A stretch of 64,000 nt of DNA from Devosia sp. A8/3-2 (GTDB lineage: Bacteria > Pseudomonadota > Alphaproteobacteria > Rhizobiales > Devosiaceae), in NCBI GenBank assembly GCA_025452255.1, contig CP104974.1:558001-622000 (forward strand), in the 5' to 3' direction. The translations under genes and the position numbers were made by a program. Below the pieces are notes generated by a model. The model was not told where the DNA came from. It ran no database searches and saw nothing but the letters and a program-made list of their open reading frames with translations. Positions 41,818 through 52,680 of this stretch are shown piece after piece (positions within the stretch are counted from its first letter, which is position 1; each line of letters starts with the position of its first letter).

Positions 41818-44239
41818 TTACGCCCGCAGCACCCCCACTTGCCTTCGTCACCGCCGCCACCACGGATGCAGAAACCTTTTCGATCTCCTCATCCGTCAGC
41901 GTCTTGTCCAAAGGCTGCAATGTTACCTCGATGGCGACGGACTTCTTACCCTCGCCGACATGGGTGCCTTCGAACACGTCAGAACACGCTCACGTCAGCG
42001 ATCAGCCCCTTGTCGGCCCCGCGCGCCGCCTTGAGAATGGTCGCGGCCGTCACGCCCCGATCCACCACAAAGGCAAAATCGCGCGAGAGCGGCATCAGCC
42101 CGGACAGAACCAGCGCCGGCTTGGTCTTGGTCGCCTTCTTGCGCGGCTCGGGCAGGGCATCGAGATCAAGTTCGAACGCCACCACCGGCCCCTCGATATC
42201 CGTGTCTGCCGCCCAAGCGGGATGCAATTCACCAAACCAGCCCGGGGTCACCTTGGGATTGAGCGCAATGCGCCCGCCCCGGCCCGGATGGCTCCGGGGC
42301 GCCGGCTCGGCAAAAATCTGCACCTTGTCGATATCGACGCCCAGCGCGTCGAGCACAGCACCCAGATCGCCCTTGGCGTCGAACACGCCCACCGCCTCGG
42401 CCTTGCCGCTCCAATGGCGCCCCGCGCCTTCGAGCTTAGCCGTGCCGGTGCGAATGCCGGTGGCATAAGTGTGCTGCCCGTCCGGCGTGTCACTCAAGAA
42501 TACCCGGCCAACCTCGAACAGCGCCAGATCCGCCGTACCGCGATTGGCATTGCGCCGCGCCGCCGCCAGCAGCCCCGGGAGCAGCGAGGGCCGCATATCG
42601 GTCATGTCAGCGGCAATGGCATTGGCCAGCTGCAGGCTTTCCTGCCCGCCGCCAAAGCGCACGGCTTCGGCATGGGGAATGAACGACCGTGTCACCGCCT
42701 CATCCAGCCCGCGCGCCGCCAAAGCCCGTCGCGCAATCCGGCGGCGGTTCTGGATATTGGTCAGCATGCGCTGGGCCACATGGTTGAGGCGCGGCAGCGG
42801 CTCGACAGGCACATTGTCCACGCCCACCATGCGCATCACTTCTTCGACCAGGTCGGCCTTCTGCGTCACATCCGGCCGCCAGCTCGGCACTTTGACCGTC
42901 CGCGTCTCGCCATTGCCCGACAGCACAAAGCCCAGCGATGTCAGGATTGCCTCGATCCGGTCCACCCCAAGCTCCAACCCGGTCAGGCGCTTGACCTCAC
43001 CCAGCGGGAATTCGACGACAGTGTTCGGGAATACATCTTCGCCGGAAATCGCCGGCTCCATCGGCTCGCCGCCGCAGAGTTCGAGCACCGGGCGCGTCGC
43101 CAATTCCAGCCCCGGCTCGGTCAGCGCCGGATCAACCGAGCGCTCCAGCCGATAGCGGGCATCGCTGACGATGCCGGTCTTGCGGCCGGTGCGGGCGATC
43201 AATTCGGGGTCCCAGCTGGCGCATTCTATGAACACATTGGTGGTGCCATCGGTGCAGCCCGAGCGTATCCCGCCCATCACGCCACCGAGGCACAGCGGGC
43301 CGGTCTCGTCGGCAATCACCGTCATGGTCTCGTCCAGCGCATAGAGCTTGTTGTCCAGCGCGTCGAATGCTTCGCCGGCCTTGGCATTGCGCAAGAGGGG
43401 GCGCCTTCGATCTTATCGGCGTCATAGGCATGCAGCGGCCGGCCCCAGCCCAGCGACACCAGATTGGTAATGTCGACAATGGCATTGATCGGCCGCAGGC
43501 CCACGGCGCGCAGCCGCTGCTGCAGCCATTCGGGCGATGGCCCGTTCTTCACGCCCTTGATATAGCGCCCGCCAAATTTGCGGATCGCCTTGGGCTCATC
43601 GGCCGCAAACAGCAATGGCAGCGGCGCAGTCGGGCTCTTGCCCTTGGACGGCACAGCCGACATATCGGTCTGCTTCAGCGTCCCCAAGCCGAATGCAGCC
43701 AAATCACGCGCCACGCCATAAACGCCGGTGGCGTCGCCGCGATTAGGGGTGATGGCAATGTCGAACACCACACCATTGATCCCGGCATAGTCGACATATT
43801 TCTCCCCGATCAGGGCATCCGCCGGCAGCTCGATAATGCCGTCATGATCGTTGGAAAGACCCAGCTCTTCCCCGGAGCACAACATGCCATTGCTGTCCGC
43901 CCTGCGGATATTGCCCTTGCCGATCGTCATGTCCTTACCCGGAATATAGGTGCCGGGGAAGGCGAACACGGTCTTGAGGCCCGTGCGCGCATTGGGCGCG
44001 CCACAGACCACATCAATCAATTCGCCGGTGCCCGCATCCACCTTGCACACGCGCAAGCGGTCGGCATTGGGGTGCTGCTCGGCCGACACCACGTGGGCCA
44101 CGACAAAGGCCGACAGCGCTCGGCCCCGGTTTTCGACGCCTTCCAGCTCGAGCCCGACCGAAGTCAGCGCCGTGCCGATCTGGTCCACGGATGCTGTGGT
44201 GTCGAGATGCTCCTTGAGCCAATCGAGGGTGAATTTCAT
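41818..44239 (-). CDS. pheT: phenylalanyl-tRNA synthetase beta subunit (three frameshifts)
   Basis: Begins [16 protein letters not shown]; the tRNA-binding EMAP-like domain ([37 protein letters not shown]), B3/B4 core ([46 protein letters not shown]), B5 and the catalytic-like domain ([19 protein letters not shown]), and the anticodon-binding FDX-ACB end ([20 protein letters not shown]). Breaks near 43395 (C-run), 41981 (extra A in CpG) and 41830 (G-run before GGVLRA-stop). About 807 residues, normal. Confidence 0.94.
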
Positions 44240-44251
44240 TTGTCTGGCACC

Positions 44252-45120
44252 TTAGCGGAAATCGGACTTGCTGCCGGTGATCGGCGGCAGGGCACGGGAA
44301 ATCTTGAACAATTCAACCAGCACATGGGCAAAGCCCCGCGCATCGTCGATGGCTTTATGGGTATGGGCGATATGGCCGTAAAACTCGGCGGGCAGCTTGC
44401 TCATGCCCCAATCGAGATAATCAGCGCCGCGCAGGGTGCCGGCCATGGTGTAAAGACACACCCCGCCGCCACGAAAAATCTGCCGGCTCTTGAAGGGTCC
44501 GCTCAACACGCGTACCGGCAGAATTCATCGAGATAATGGTCCATCCACAAGCCGTCGAAAATCATTGGCGCGGCGACGAACACTTTGGGCCCCGGCAGGC
44601 TTTCCACCCAATCGGCAAAGCGCGGCATCACCACTGCGGGCGCCTCGGCATCGGCCGTGGTTGCGGCCCACGCTTCCGGCTGCGTCGCCCACCATGCCAT
44701 GGTGGTCTCATTGGTGGTCCGATCGGGCCGCTGAGTCAGCTGCGCCTCGAACTCGCCATGCCGCGTGCCATCGGCCTCGATGGCGACCGAAGCAAAACTC
44801 AACATGGAATTGTGCAGCGGCGTTGGCCCATCGCTCTCAATATCGGTGACGATGAAGATCGGAACCGCGACTTGATAGAGCAGGGCATAAACGCCGTTGG
44901 TGATCTCGGTAATGCAGACGCGCCAGCGCTTGCCGCTCTCCTGATCGAACAGGTTTTCTTCATGAAACGGCTTGCTCTCGCCGTAGATAGGATCGGTCAG
45001 TGAGAAATGGCGCTCCGTAGGCTCCAGCCGATAGCGGCCTGCAACCGAGCCGAGCTCGCGTTCGAGCCGGCCGATTGCGTCCAGTTCACCCCAGATTTCT
45101 GTCCAGCCGCCACGTGTCAT
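44252..45120 (-). CDS. DEDDh 3'-5' exonuclease-like protein between pheS and pheT (one frameshift)
   Basis: About 289 residues. The nuclease core starts IFIVTDIESDGPTP (first DxE) with a second Asp in FDGLWMDHYL after the central insert, and ends HTHKAIDDARGFAHVLVEL (HxxxxD). An N-terminal 65-residue region (WTEIWGELDAIGRLERELG) is of unknown fold. The break near 44515 is probably a lost C (EFLPVRVLSGPFKSR). Tightly packed: 3 bases after pheS and 12 before pheT, so cotranscribed. The substrate (RNA or DNA) cannot be told. Confidence 0.7.
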
Positions 45121-45123
45121 GGC

Positions 45124-46254
45124 TTAGCTGCTCAGCCCGCCGAACAGCGTTGGCAGGTCGAGCGGCCGGAAGCCGTAGTGGTCGAGCCAGCGCTGGTCGG
45201 CGTCAAAGAACGCCCGCAGGTCCGGCATGCCATATTTCAGCATGGCGATACGGTCGATCCCCATGCCCCGTGCAAAGCCCTGATAGACGTCGGGGTCGAG
45301 CCCGGCATTGCGGATCACATTGGGATGCACCATGCCGCAGCCCGAGATTTCGAGCCAATCGCTGCCTTCGCCAATCTTGACCTCATTGCCCGAGCGGTCG
45401 CATTGCACGTCCACTTCCATCGAGGGCTCGGTGAAGGGGAAGAAGCTGGGCCGGAAGCGCAGCGTCACATTGGGCACTTCGAAATAGGCCTTGAGAAATT
45501 CCTCCAGCACCCAGCGCAACTGGCCGATATGGCTCGACTTGTCGATGACCAGCCCCTCGACCTGATGAAACATCGGGGTATGGGTCTGGTCGCTGTCATT
45601 GCGATAGGTACGGCCGGGCATCACCACGCGGATCGGTGGGTCCATCGGCGGCGTCAGATAGCTGGCGGCAGGCTTTTCATTGGTCTTCTGCATCACCCGC
45701 ATCTGTACCGGCGAGGTATGCGTGCGCAGCACTTTTTTGACGCCATCGGCGCCCGGCTTCATGAAGAAGGTGTCGTGCATTTCCCGGGCCGGATGGCCTT
45801 CGGGGAAATTGAGCGCGGTGAAGTTGAAATAGTCGGTCTCGATATCGGGCCCTTCGGCGATCGAGAAGCCCATGTCGGAGAAGATCGCGGTGATCTCGTC
45901 AATGGTCTGGCTGATCGGGTGAATGCGGCCGCGCGCCGTGGGCGCTGCGGGCAAGGGCAGGGTGATATCGACCGTCTCGGCCTTGAGCCTTGCATCAAGC
46001 GCTGCCGCCTTGAGGGTCGCGCCCCTCGTTTCGATCAGCCCGGCAATCTCCTGCTTGAGCCCATTGATGGCCGGACCCGCACTTTTGCGCTCTTCGGGCG
46101 CCATGCTGCCCAACGAGGCCAGCAGCGCTGAAACGCTGCCCTTCTTGCCCAGCGCTGCAACGCGCACGGCCTCGAGCGCGGCATCGTCGCCGGCATTGGC
46201 AATGGCAGCCGAAAGCTCGGCGCGGAGGGTGTCGATCTGGCTATCGAGAGACAT
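45124..46254 (-). CDS. pheS: phenylalanyl-tRNA synthetase alpha subunit
   Basis: Catalytic subunit of PheRS, intact at 376 residues. [48 protein letters not shown] (motif 1/2), [22 protein letters not shown] (motif 2), [29 protein letters not shown] and [14 protein letters not shown] (motif 3). First gene of pheS-exonuclease-pheT. Confidence 0.96.
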   Translation of the reverse strand: MSLDSQIDTLRAELSAAIANAGDDAALEAVRVAALGKKGSVSALLASLGSMAPEERKSAGPAINGLKQEIAGLIETRGATLKAAALDARLKAETVDITLPLPAAPTARGRIHPISQTIDEITAIFSDMGFSIAEGPDIETDYFNFTALNFPEGHPAREMHDTFFMKPGADGVKKVLRTHTSPVQMRVMQKTNEKPAASYLTPPMDPPIRVVMPGRTYRNDSDQTHTPMFHQVEGLVIDKSSHIGQLRWVLEEFLKAYFEVPNVTLRFRPSFFPFTEPSMEVDVQCDRSGNEVKIGEGSDWLEISGCGMVHPNVIRNAGLDPDVYQGFARGMGIDRIAMLKYGMPDLRAFFDADQRWLDHYGFRPLDLPTLFGGLSS

Positions 46255-46290
46255 CTAAAAGGCTTCCAAGTGAACTGCGGGCGGTTAGAC

Positions 46291-46336
46291 CAAAACAAAA
46301 CGCCTCGCGCCAGCCCTTTCGGGATAGCGCAAGGCG
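46291..46336 (-). terminator. rho-independent terminator after rplT
   Basis: Minus strand: GCCTTGCGC-tatCCCgaaaGGGctg-GCGCGAGGC then GTTTTGTTTTG, 30 bases after the rplT stop; it separates rpmI-rplT from pheS. Confidence 0.8.
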
Positions 46337-46365
46337 TCAATTTGGGCCTCAGCGTAAGCGAGGTA

Positions 46366-46766
46366 TTAGGCGGAGACGCGCTCGTGGGTCGTCTTTTCGA
46401 CGCCTTCGAGATACGCGAGTGCTGCCTTGGCCTTTTCGACCAGCACGCCGAACGCTTCAGGCTGGGTGATCGCGAGATCGCTCAGCACCTTACGGTCAAC
46501 GGCAACCTCAGCCTTGCTGAGGCCGTCGATAAATCGGCCATAGGTCAGGCCGTAATCACGCACGGCAGCGTTGATACGCTGGATCCACAGAGCGCGGAAA
46601 TTGCGCTTCTTGACGCGACGATCGCGATACGCGTACTGGCCGGCCTTTTCGACGGCCTGCTTGGCGATACGGATCGTGGACTTGCGGCGGCCATAATAGC
46701 CCTCCGCAGCCTTCAAAACTTTTTGTGACGGGCGTGGTTGGTAACGCCTCTTTTAACGCGTGACAT
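46366..46766 (-). CDS. rplT: 50S ribosomal protein bL20 (one frameshift)
   Basis: Binds 23S rRNA early in 50S assembly. N-terminus [16 protein letters not shown], then [21 protein letters not shown] after a lost G near 46718 (AAGGTTTTG reads AAGTTTTG), [21 protein letters not shown] and [22 protein letters not shown] precedes the ATG at 46766. Ordinary apart from the break. Confidence 0.95.
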
Positions 46767-46789
46767 GTGTCAGCTTCCTTTTCAGCGTT

Positions 46790-46990
46790 TTAGCGGTTGT
46801 ACGGCATGTACCACTTGACCAGACCCTCGTCGCCCTTGGACAGGATCTTGGTGCCGCGGTTGGTGCGGATGTACTTTGCGTTGTGGTTGATCAAACGGTG
46901 ACGCTTGCCTGCGACACCAGCCTTGACGCGACCGGTCGCTGTGAAACTGAAACGCTTTTTCGCGCCAGATTTCGTCTTCATCTTGGGCAT
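46790..46990 (-). CDS. rpmI: 50S ribosomal protein bL35
   Basis: 66 residues, intact: [58 protein letters not shown]. First gene of rpmI-rplT, 23 bases before rplT; infC is not upstream here. AAAGGA precedes the ATG. Confidence 0.96.
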   Translation of the reverse strand: MPKMKTKSGAKKRFSFTATGRVKAGVAGKRHRLINHNAKYIRTNRGTKILSKGDEGLVKWYMPYNR

Positions 46991-47039
46991 TTTGCGGGTC
47001 CTTTAGAGTATTTGGATGGATTTGGGCCCATCGCATTCA

Positions 47040-47077
47040 AGAACCGCCACGGCATGCCTGTTGGCCGGGCGGTCCGG
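47040..47077 (-). promoter_or_regulatory. leader hairpin of rpmI-rplT mRNA
   Basis: Between the predicted promoter and rpmI, the minus strand holds GACCGCC-(19 bases)-GGCGGTTC, a long stem with internal GC-rich pairing. Leaders of L35/L20 operons often carry L20-dependent control; whether this one does is inference. Confidence 0.4.
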
Positions 47078-47087
47078 AGAAGTGGGC

Positions 47088-47116
47088 TCTATAGGGGGAA
47101 AGCCGGGGGAAGGCAA
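47088..47116 (-). promoter_or_regulatory. sigma-70-type promoter of rpmI-rplT
   Basis: Minus strand TTGCCT, exactly 17 bases, TATAGA, then about 100 bases to the rpmI ATG. Good match in a GC-rich gap with no other candidate. Confidence 0.55.
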
Positions 47117-47168
47117 GGCCCGTCGCGGCCCATTGCGTGCAATTGCTGCGCAATGGGTCGCTGCTGTC

Positions 47169-48692
47169 CTAGCCGTGGCTGCGGGCCATCCTGCCCCAGG
47201 GTTCACGATAGTTACGCAAGGCAATGAGAACCGCCACGGCAAGTACCGCGATCAGGCTGGCGGACGTTAACAACACGGTACCATGCGCGCTGGAAAACGC
47301 CTCCCGTGCCGCTTGCGCCAGAGCATCCCCATTGGCGCCACCCAGTCCTTCGGCCGCCACCATGGCCTCGCCGATGGAATGACGGGCGCCTTCGGGCACT
47401 AGCCCGACCGGGTTCTGCGGCACCACCATGCCGGCACCATAGCTGGCCGCCAGCAGCACGCCGAAAAGGTGATGCCCAGCCCCGCACCCAATTCATAGCC
47501 AGTGGCTTCGAGCGAACCGGCCGCGCCTGCTTTTTCGGGCGGCGCACTGCCCATAATGGCAATGGAGGAGGCAGTGAGCCCGATGCTGAGCGAAAGGCCC
47601 AGCAGCACCATCCAAACGATCACGCCAGGACCCGGCTGGTGGAAATCGCTCACCCCCAACCCCGCCAGAGCGGCCGCCGCCGCCGCCAGCGACATCACCG
47701 CCACTGCACGCAGGCCCAGAAGATTGCTCAGATATCCCGCCAGCGGCCCGCCCAGAGCCGAAGCGACCACCAGCGGCAGCATGAACAGCCCCGCCTCGAG
47801 CGGGGATTTGCCCACCACGAATTGCAGTTCCTGCGCAATGGTCAGCTCCACCCCGGCCAGCGAGCCGGACACCACCAGCGCAATGATCATGCCCATGGAG
47901 AGGGCTGGCTGGGTGAAAAGGCTCGGATCGAGCATGGGCGAGGCCGCGGTCAATTGCTGCCGTGCAAACCAGATCAGCAGGCCCAGCCCAGCCACCAGCG
48001 TCGCGCCGGTCAAGAGCGGCGACGACCCCGCCTTGAAGCCCGATTTGATGGCAAAAACCGTGGCGATCAGCCCGGCAATCAACACCAGTGCCTGCCCGAT
48101 CGTCCAATTGCCGCCGCCCTGCGGCTGGCGCTTGGGCACGGCATAATAGGCCAGCGGCCACACCACCAGCATGATCGGCACATTGACGAGGAACACCGAA
48201 CCCCACCAGAAATGCTCAAGCAAGATGCCCCCGGCCAGCGGTCCCAAAGCCGCACCGGCCGAGCCAACCGTGCCCCACAGGCCCAGCGCGATGGCGCGTT
48301 CGCGATCGTCTTCAAAGGTCTGCCGGATGATGGCGAGAATGGAGGGCATGACCATGGAGGCGCCCAAGGCCAGAATGACCCGCGCCCCGATCAGCGCCAT
48401 GGCCGTGGGCGCAAAGGCAGCCAATACCGAGGCGACAATGAAGATTGCCGGGCCGATCAGCATCATGCGGCGATGCCCGACGCGATCAGCCAGCGTGCCC
48501 ATCGGCACCAGCAGGCCCGCCATCATCAGCGGATAGATATCGATGATCCACAAGATCTCCGTGCCGCTGGCGCCCAGAGCAAGCGTCAGCGAAGGCACGG
48601 CGATATGCAGGATCGTCATGTCGACCACGATCGGCACGAAGGCCAGCATGACAGCGAGCAGGGTGAGCCAGCGATTGGCGGACCGGGACATC
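47169..48692 (-). CDS. MFS drug:H+ antiporter, DHA2 (EmrB/QacA) type (one frameshift)
   Basis: Inner-membrane efflux pump of about 508 residues with 14 predicted helices. Starts MSRSANRWLTLLAVMLAF; VVDMTILHIAVPSL, LWIIDIYPLMMAGLLVPMG, LADRVGHRRMMLIG (motif A), and GARVILALGASMVMPSIL are typical DHA2 features. The break near 47470 is a lost T (GLGITFFGVLLAASYG). Divergent tetR gene immediately upstream suggests an inducible drug pump; substrate unknown (DHA2 proteins often export quaternary or hydrophobic compounds). Confidence 0.87.
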
Positions 48693-48751
48693 AAAAACCT
48701 CTTTGCGCTATGCGCGAATTTCGTTGTTATAAGACACGACGTCATATATAT

Positions 48752-48763
48752 CCGTCCAGACGG
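48752..48763. promoter_or_regulatory. candidate TetR operator in the divergent promoter region
   Basis: CCGTC-CA-GACGG, a near-perfect dyad, lies 19 bases before the tetR ATG and 60 bases before the MFS ATG, just past a plausible tetR promoter (TTGTTA, 17 bases, TATATC). Position suits control of both genes. Confidence 0.5.
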
Positions 48764-48781
48764 TTTGAAAAGAGAGAAATC

Positions 48782-49323
48782 ATGGGCCGACGCCAAACGA
48801 TCGATCGCGGCACGATTCTGGATGCCGCCGAGCACGTGGTGCTGCACGATGGCGCGGCCCATCTCACCATCGATGCGGTGGCGGCCGAAGCCGGCGTGAG
48901 CAAGGGCGGCGTGCTCTATGCCTACGCCAGCAAGGACATCCTGATCGACGCCATGCTGGAGCGCGTCGTCGCCGCTTATGATGAATTAGCCGAACAATTC
49001 CTCGCCAAGGCCGACGATCACTCCGAGCGGCACATCCGGCCCATGTCCGAGCCAGCGCCGGCGTTGACCCGACCACCGGTGGACGCGCTGCCGCCCTGAT
49101 GGCCAGCTTCATCCGCTCCCCGCAATTTCGCAGCAGCACGATCGATTATTATCGCGGCCTCTTCGCCCGCATCGATCCCGCAACCGAACGTGGCCGCCGC
49201 GCCTGCTCGGCGCTATTGGCCACCGAAGGCGCCTTCACCTTGCGCGGCTTTGGCCTCTACCCCTTCACCGACGCTGACTGGCAAGCCATCCACGATGACA
49301 TCATTGCGGTATTGCTGAGCTGA
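48782..49323 (+). CDS. TetR/AcrR family regulator (one frameshift)
   Basis: About 180 residues. N-terminal helix-turn-helix: [40 protein letters not shown]. The ligand domain resumes as [20 protein letters not shown], then [17 protein letters not shown] and [13 protein letters not shown]. The break near 49042 is a lost C in CGCG (HIRAHVRAS). Divergent from the MFS pump with a shared 89-base promoter region, so most likely its repressor. Confidence 0.85.
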
Positions 49324-49353
49324 GGGGGCAGCACCCGTCAGTTGCCTTGGCCC

Positions 49354-51573
49354 CTAAGCCACCAGCCTTGCCTTGGCCCCGCGCCGGGTGAACGCTCCCA
49401 CAATCCCGTCCAGCTCGCTCGCCTGAGCCCGGGTCTGCTCGATTGCCGCATTGGTTTCTTCCACCAGCGCCGCATTGTCCTGCACCACTTCGTCCATCTG
49501 CCGCATCGCTGCGCCCACGATGTCCACCGCCTCGGCTTCGGCTGCGGCTTGATTGAGCGATGGCCTGCATATGGCCATTGTCCTTGTCGACGGCCAGCAG
49601 AATGGTGTGAAGCGTGCGCGCCGCCTCTTCGACCAGCTTGGAGCCCGTGCCCACCGCAACAGCCGATTGTCCCGTCAGCGCCTTGATATCGGCCGAGGCC
49701 GCCGCTGCCGATTGCGCCAGCCGCCGCACTTCCACCGCCACCACGGCAAAGCCGCGCCCGGCCTCACCGGCCCGCGCCGCTTCCACCGAGGCATTGAGCG
49801 CCAGAAGATTGGTCTGGAACGCAATGTCCTCGATCACGCCCGTCACATTGGAAATCTTGCCCGAGGCACGGGTAATATCGGCCATGGCCTCGGTCACCCT
49901 GCTCATCACCGCCCCGCCATTGCGCGCCGTGGCTGAGGAGGCCAGCGTGCTTGCCGCCGCCTGTTCGGCCTTGGCTTTATTGGCCACGATATCGTCCGAC
50001 AGCGCCCGCACCGCTCGGCTGGTGGATTCGATAGCGTTGATTTGCCGGCCGGTTCGGGCGGAAAGATCATTCGCCCCCGCCAGAATTTCATCCGTGGCGC
50101 GCCGCAATGCAGTCGAAGCCGCCCCGATCCGCTGCATCGTCGTCGCCATGGTCTGCGCCAGTGCATTGGTGTCGGCCTTGAGCTGCCCGAAAGCCCCGGC
50201 ATAGTCGCCCTCAACCCGCCCACCCAGCTCGCCTCGGGCCAAAGCCGACAGCACCGTGCCGGTTTCATTCAGCCCACGGGCAACCGTGCCCACCAGAAGG
50301 TCAACACTGCGGGCAAAACTGTTGAGTTCATCCAGCCCATAATCGACACCCAGCCGGCGGCCGAAATCGCCATCGCTGGCAGCCTTGACCACGGCCTCGA
50401 CATCGCGCTGCAGCGCTTCGCGCAATTGCGCTGTTGCAAAAGCCTGATCCATGTCGGCCTCGCGCCGGGCCTGCGCCTCGCGTACTTGCCGCCCATTGGC
50501 GCCGAACACTTCGAGCGCCCGGGCAATCTGGCCCAGCTCGTTTCGCTGGCCGGCCCGGGGCAGGGTCACATCGAAATCACCCTCAGCCATGCGGCCCGTC
50601 GCCACCGCCAATGCCCGGATCGAGCCCGATAGCCAGCGGGCAATGATCACGGCCGAGGCAATTCCTGGCCACCAGCGTCACCAATCCCGCTATCAACCCG
50701 CCCGGGCTGATCGCCCCGGCCTGCCGGTCGGCAGCTGTTTCCAGATCAGCCTGTTGCGCCTGAGCGGTCGCCGCCAGCTCGGCAAAGGAGGTGGCAATAG
50801 CCGTGTCGATCGTCGCCGCCTGCTGCGCCAAAGCCTGCCGATCCAGCATGCGCGCATGCACCTGCCCGATCATGCCGGCATATTCGGCCAGCCGCGCCGT
50901 CACCGCATCGACCCGCCCCACGTCATCTGCCTTGAAGAAGATGCCGCGCAGCTCGGCCAGCGTCGCCTGTGCCTGCCCGATCCTGTCATTCACCGCGGCA
51001 AGGCTATTGTCCGCCGGCTCGCTCAACAGCACATCGACCGCCAGCCGCACTTCCAGCGCCTGTTGCATGGCCAGCCCCGAAACGGCTGCGGCCTTGGCAT
51101 TCAAACTGGCCGATTGGGCCGCCTCCGCAATCAGTCCGCCCAGCGTATCGGTAGTGGCCAGTCCACTCTCATCCATGGCCGCGCTCAAATCAGCGATATC
51201 GCCATCCAGCGCCGTCATCTGGTCGACAATGCCACTATAATCGGTCACTTGCCCGGCAATGGCGCTGTCCCCGCCCAGTCCGGCCAGCAGCGTCTTGGCG
51301 CGCTCGGCGTCGTCACTGGCATGGTTGAGCTGATAGCGCGAAAAGGCCAGCCGCGCCTCTGAAAGCCCGCTGGCGAGCCCGGCGACATCGGCGCCCTGCT
51401 GCGCGGCCTCGGCGGTATTGCCCAAAGGTCGCCCCGCTCAACTGCACCCCGCCAATGGCGATGGCCACGAGCAGCGCCATCAAACCGATGAGCGCACCAA
51501 AGGCGGCATAAATGCGTCCGGCAATCGAAAGTCGCGAAAATCCCATTGTCGAGCCCCGTGCAAAGCGTCTCAT
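49354..51573 (-). CDS. methyl-accepting chemotaxis protein (three frameshifts)
   Basis: Chemoreceptor of about 740 residues. N-terminal membrane helix ([22 protein letters not shown]), a roughly 270-residue helical sensor region without a recognisable PAS or Cache fold, second membrane segment ([20 protein letters not shown]), HAMP-like segments ([31 protein letters not shown]), then the signalling hairpin [23 protein letters not shown] and [19 protein letters not shown]. Breaks near 51421 (extra G), 50666 (extra T in CpG) and 49560. No che genes nearby, so it is an orphan receptor; no CheR-docking pentapeptide at the C-terminus (AKARLVA). Confidence 0.88.
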
Positions 51574-51687
51574 CCGCTTCGCCCCTATCGGGCAGGTGTT
51601 AAGCCTTTGAGAATGCTTTCGTCATCGCAACTTCATAAAGCCCCGAAGCATGAGGCAGGCCGGGCCGCAGCGCGCCAATATGAAGTT

Positions 51688-52547
51688 TCAAGCTTTGTCG
51701 GCTGCCAGCATCGGCTCCAGATGGTCCTCGAACAGCAGCCACGGCCGCGCTGCCAGCGCGGCGCCATAGAGCTTTTCCGCTTCGAGCGAAACCCGCAAAA
51801 ACCGGCCGACCTGCGCCGCGTCCGCCTCGGGCAGCCCGTAATGGCCCGCCTCCACCCGGTTCAGGATCACGCTCTTGCTGGCAATCATGCCCGCCGCAAC
51901 ATTGGCGCCATTGCTCATCGAGCTCGACCGCTTGATATAATCATGCAGCGGGGTGCCCAGATGCCGGGATTGCGGCACCGCGCGGTAGAGCTGCAGCAAT
52001 AGTTCAAGATCGGTCATATTGCTGAGGGTAGTGTCATAACGCCCATCAGTGCGCCGCCGGTCCCACACGATCATGGAATCCATCGACAGGTTCAGCCATT
52101 TATGCGCCCCGGCCCGGACCAGCCGGTCCGGCCCCGCTGCGACATGGCGCAGATGCATAAACCGGTCGGTCATCACATCCAGCGCCGTGCTGACAATGGC
52201 GTGATCGGCCAAGGCCGCTACCGCCAGTGCCAGCTTTTCGGGCTTGAACCGGTCATCGGCATCCAGAATCGCCGCATAGGGCGCAGTGCTCGCTTCGAGC
52301 GCTATATTGCGCGCCGCCGAAGCCCCGCCCCCACCGAGCCGCTCGATAATTGGACAATGCGCGGGTCGGCAATGCCCAGGCGAGCAAGAAATTCGGCATA
52401 ATCGACCCCGTCATCGCTGACGATCAGCAATTGCCAATGCGGATAGCTCTGCGCCAGCACGCTGGCGACGCTGGACCCGATTGTATCCTCGGCCCGATAG
52501 GCCGGCATGATCACGGCGACGATCTCGTTCATTTTGCGCGTCAGCAT
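51688..52547 (-). CDS. family 2 glycosyltransferase (one frameshift)
   Basis: GT-A type transferase of about 286 residues. N-terminus VAVIMPAYRAEDTIGSSVAS, LLIVSDDGVDY, then after a break near 52322 ASAARNIALEASTAPYAAILDADDRFKPEKL, with the metal-binding DADD. The C-terminal half (SMIVWDRRRTDGRYDTTLSN) shows no membrane helix, so it acts in the cytosol or at the membrane surface. Acceptor unknown. Solitary between the chemoreceptor and hsp20. Confidence 0.82.
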
Positions 52548-52653
52548 CCGTTCATAACCGAGACTGCATTATGCCGGACTTGAACCGGGCAGGTCATTGT
52601 CCCATATCTTCGTCAGGCGCTGGATGCCACTCTCTTTGGGTCCTTCGCCAAGA

Positions 52654-52674
52654 CGTTGCTTGTGACCAAGGACG
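52654..52674 (+). promoter_or_regulatory. ROSE-like RNA thermometer hairpin over the hsp20 ribosome-binding site
   Basis: CGTTGCTTG-tgac-CAAGGACG: the anti-Shine-Dalgarno TTGCT pairs with AGGA (52669-52672), leaving one unpaired G or U, exactly the ROSE arrangement (UYGCU against AGGA with a strained G). AGGA is 8 bases from the ATG. ROSE elements control small heat-shock genes in Rhizobiales by melting at high temperature. Confidence 0.7.
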
Positions 52675-52680
52675 GCGTAG

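Noticed and set aside
41604..43427. 607-codon plus-strand open frame
   Set aside because: Antisense shadow of pheT; the minus strand carries clear PheT domains.
47306..49099. 597-codon plus-strand open frame covering the MFS gene and the tetR N-terminus
   Set aside because: Only its last third (from 48782) is real tetR coding sequence; the rest is antisense to the transporter, so it is not a fusion.
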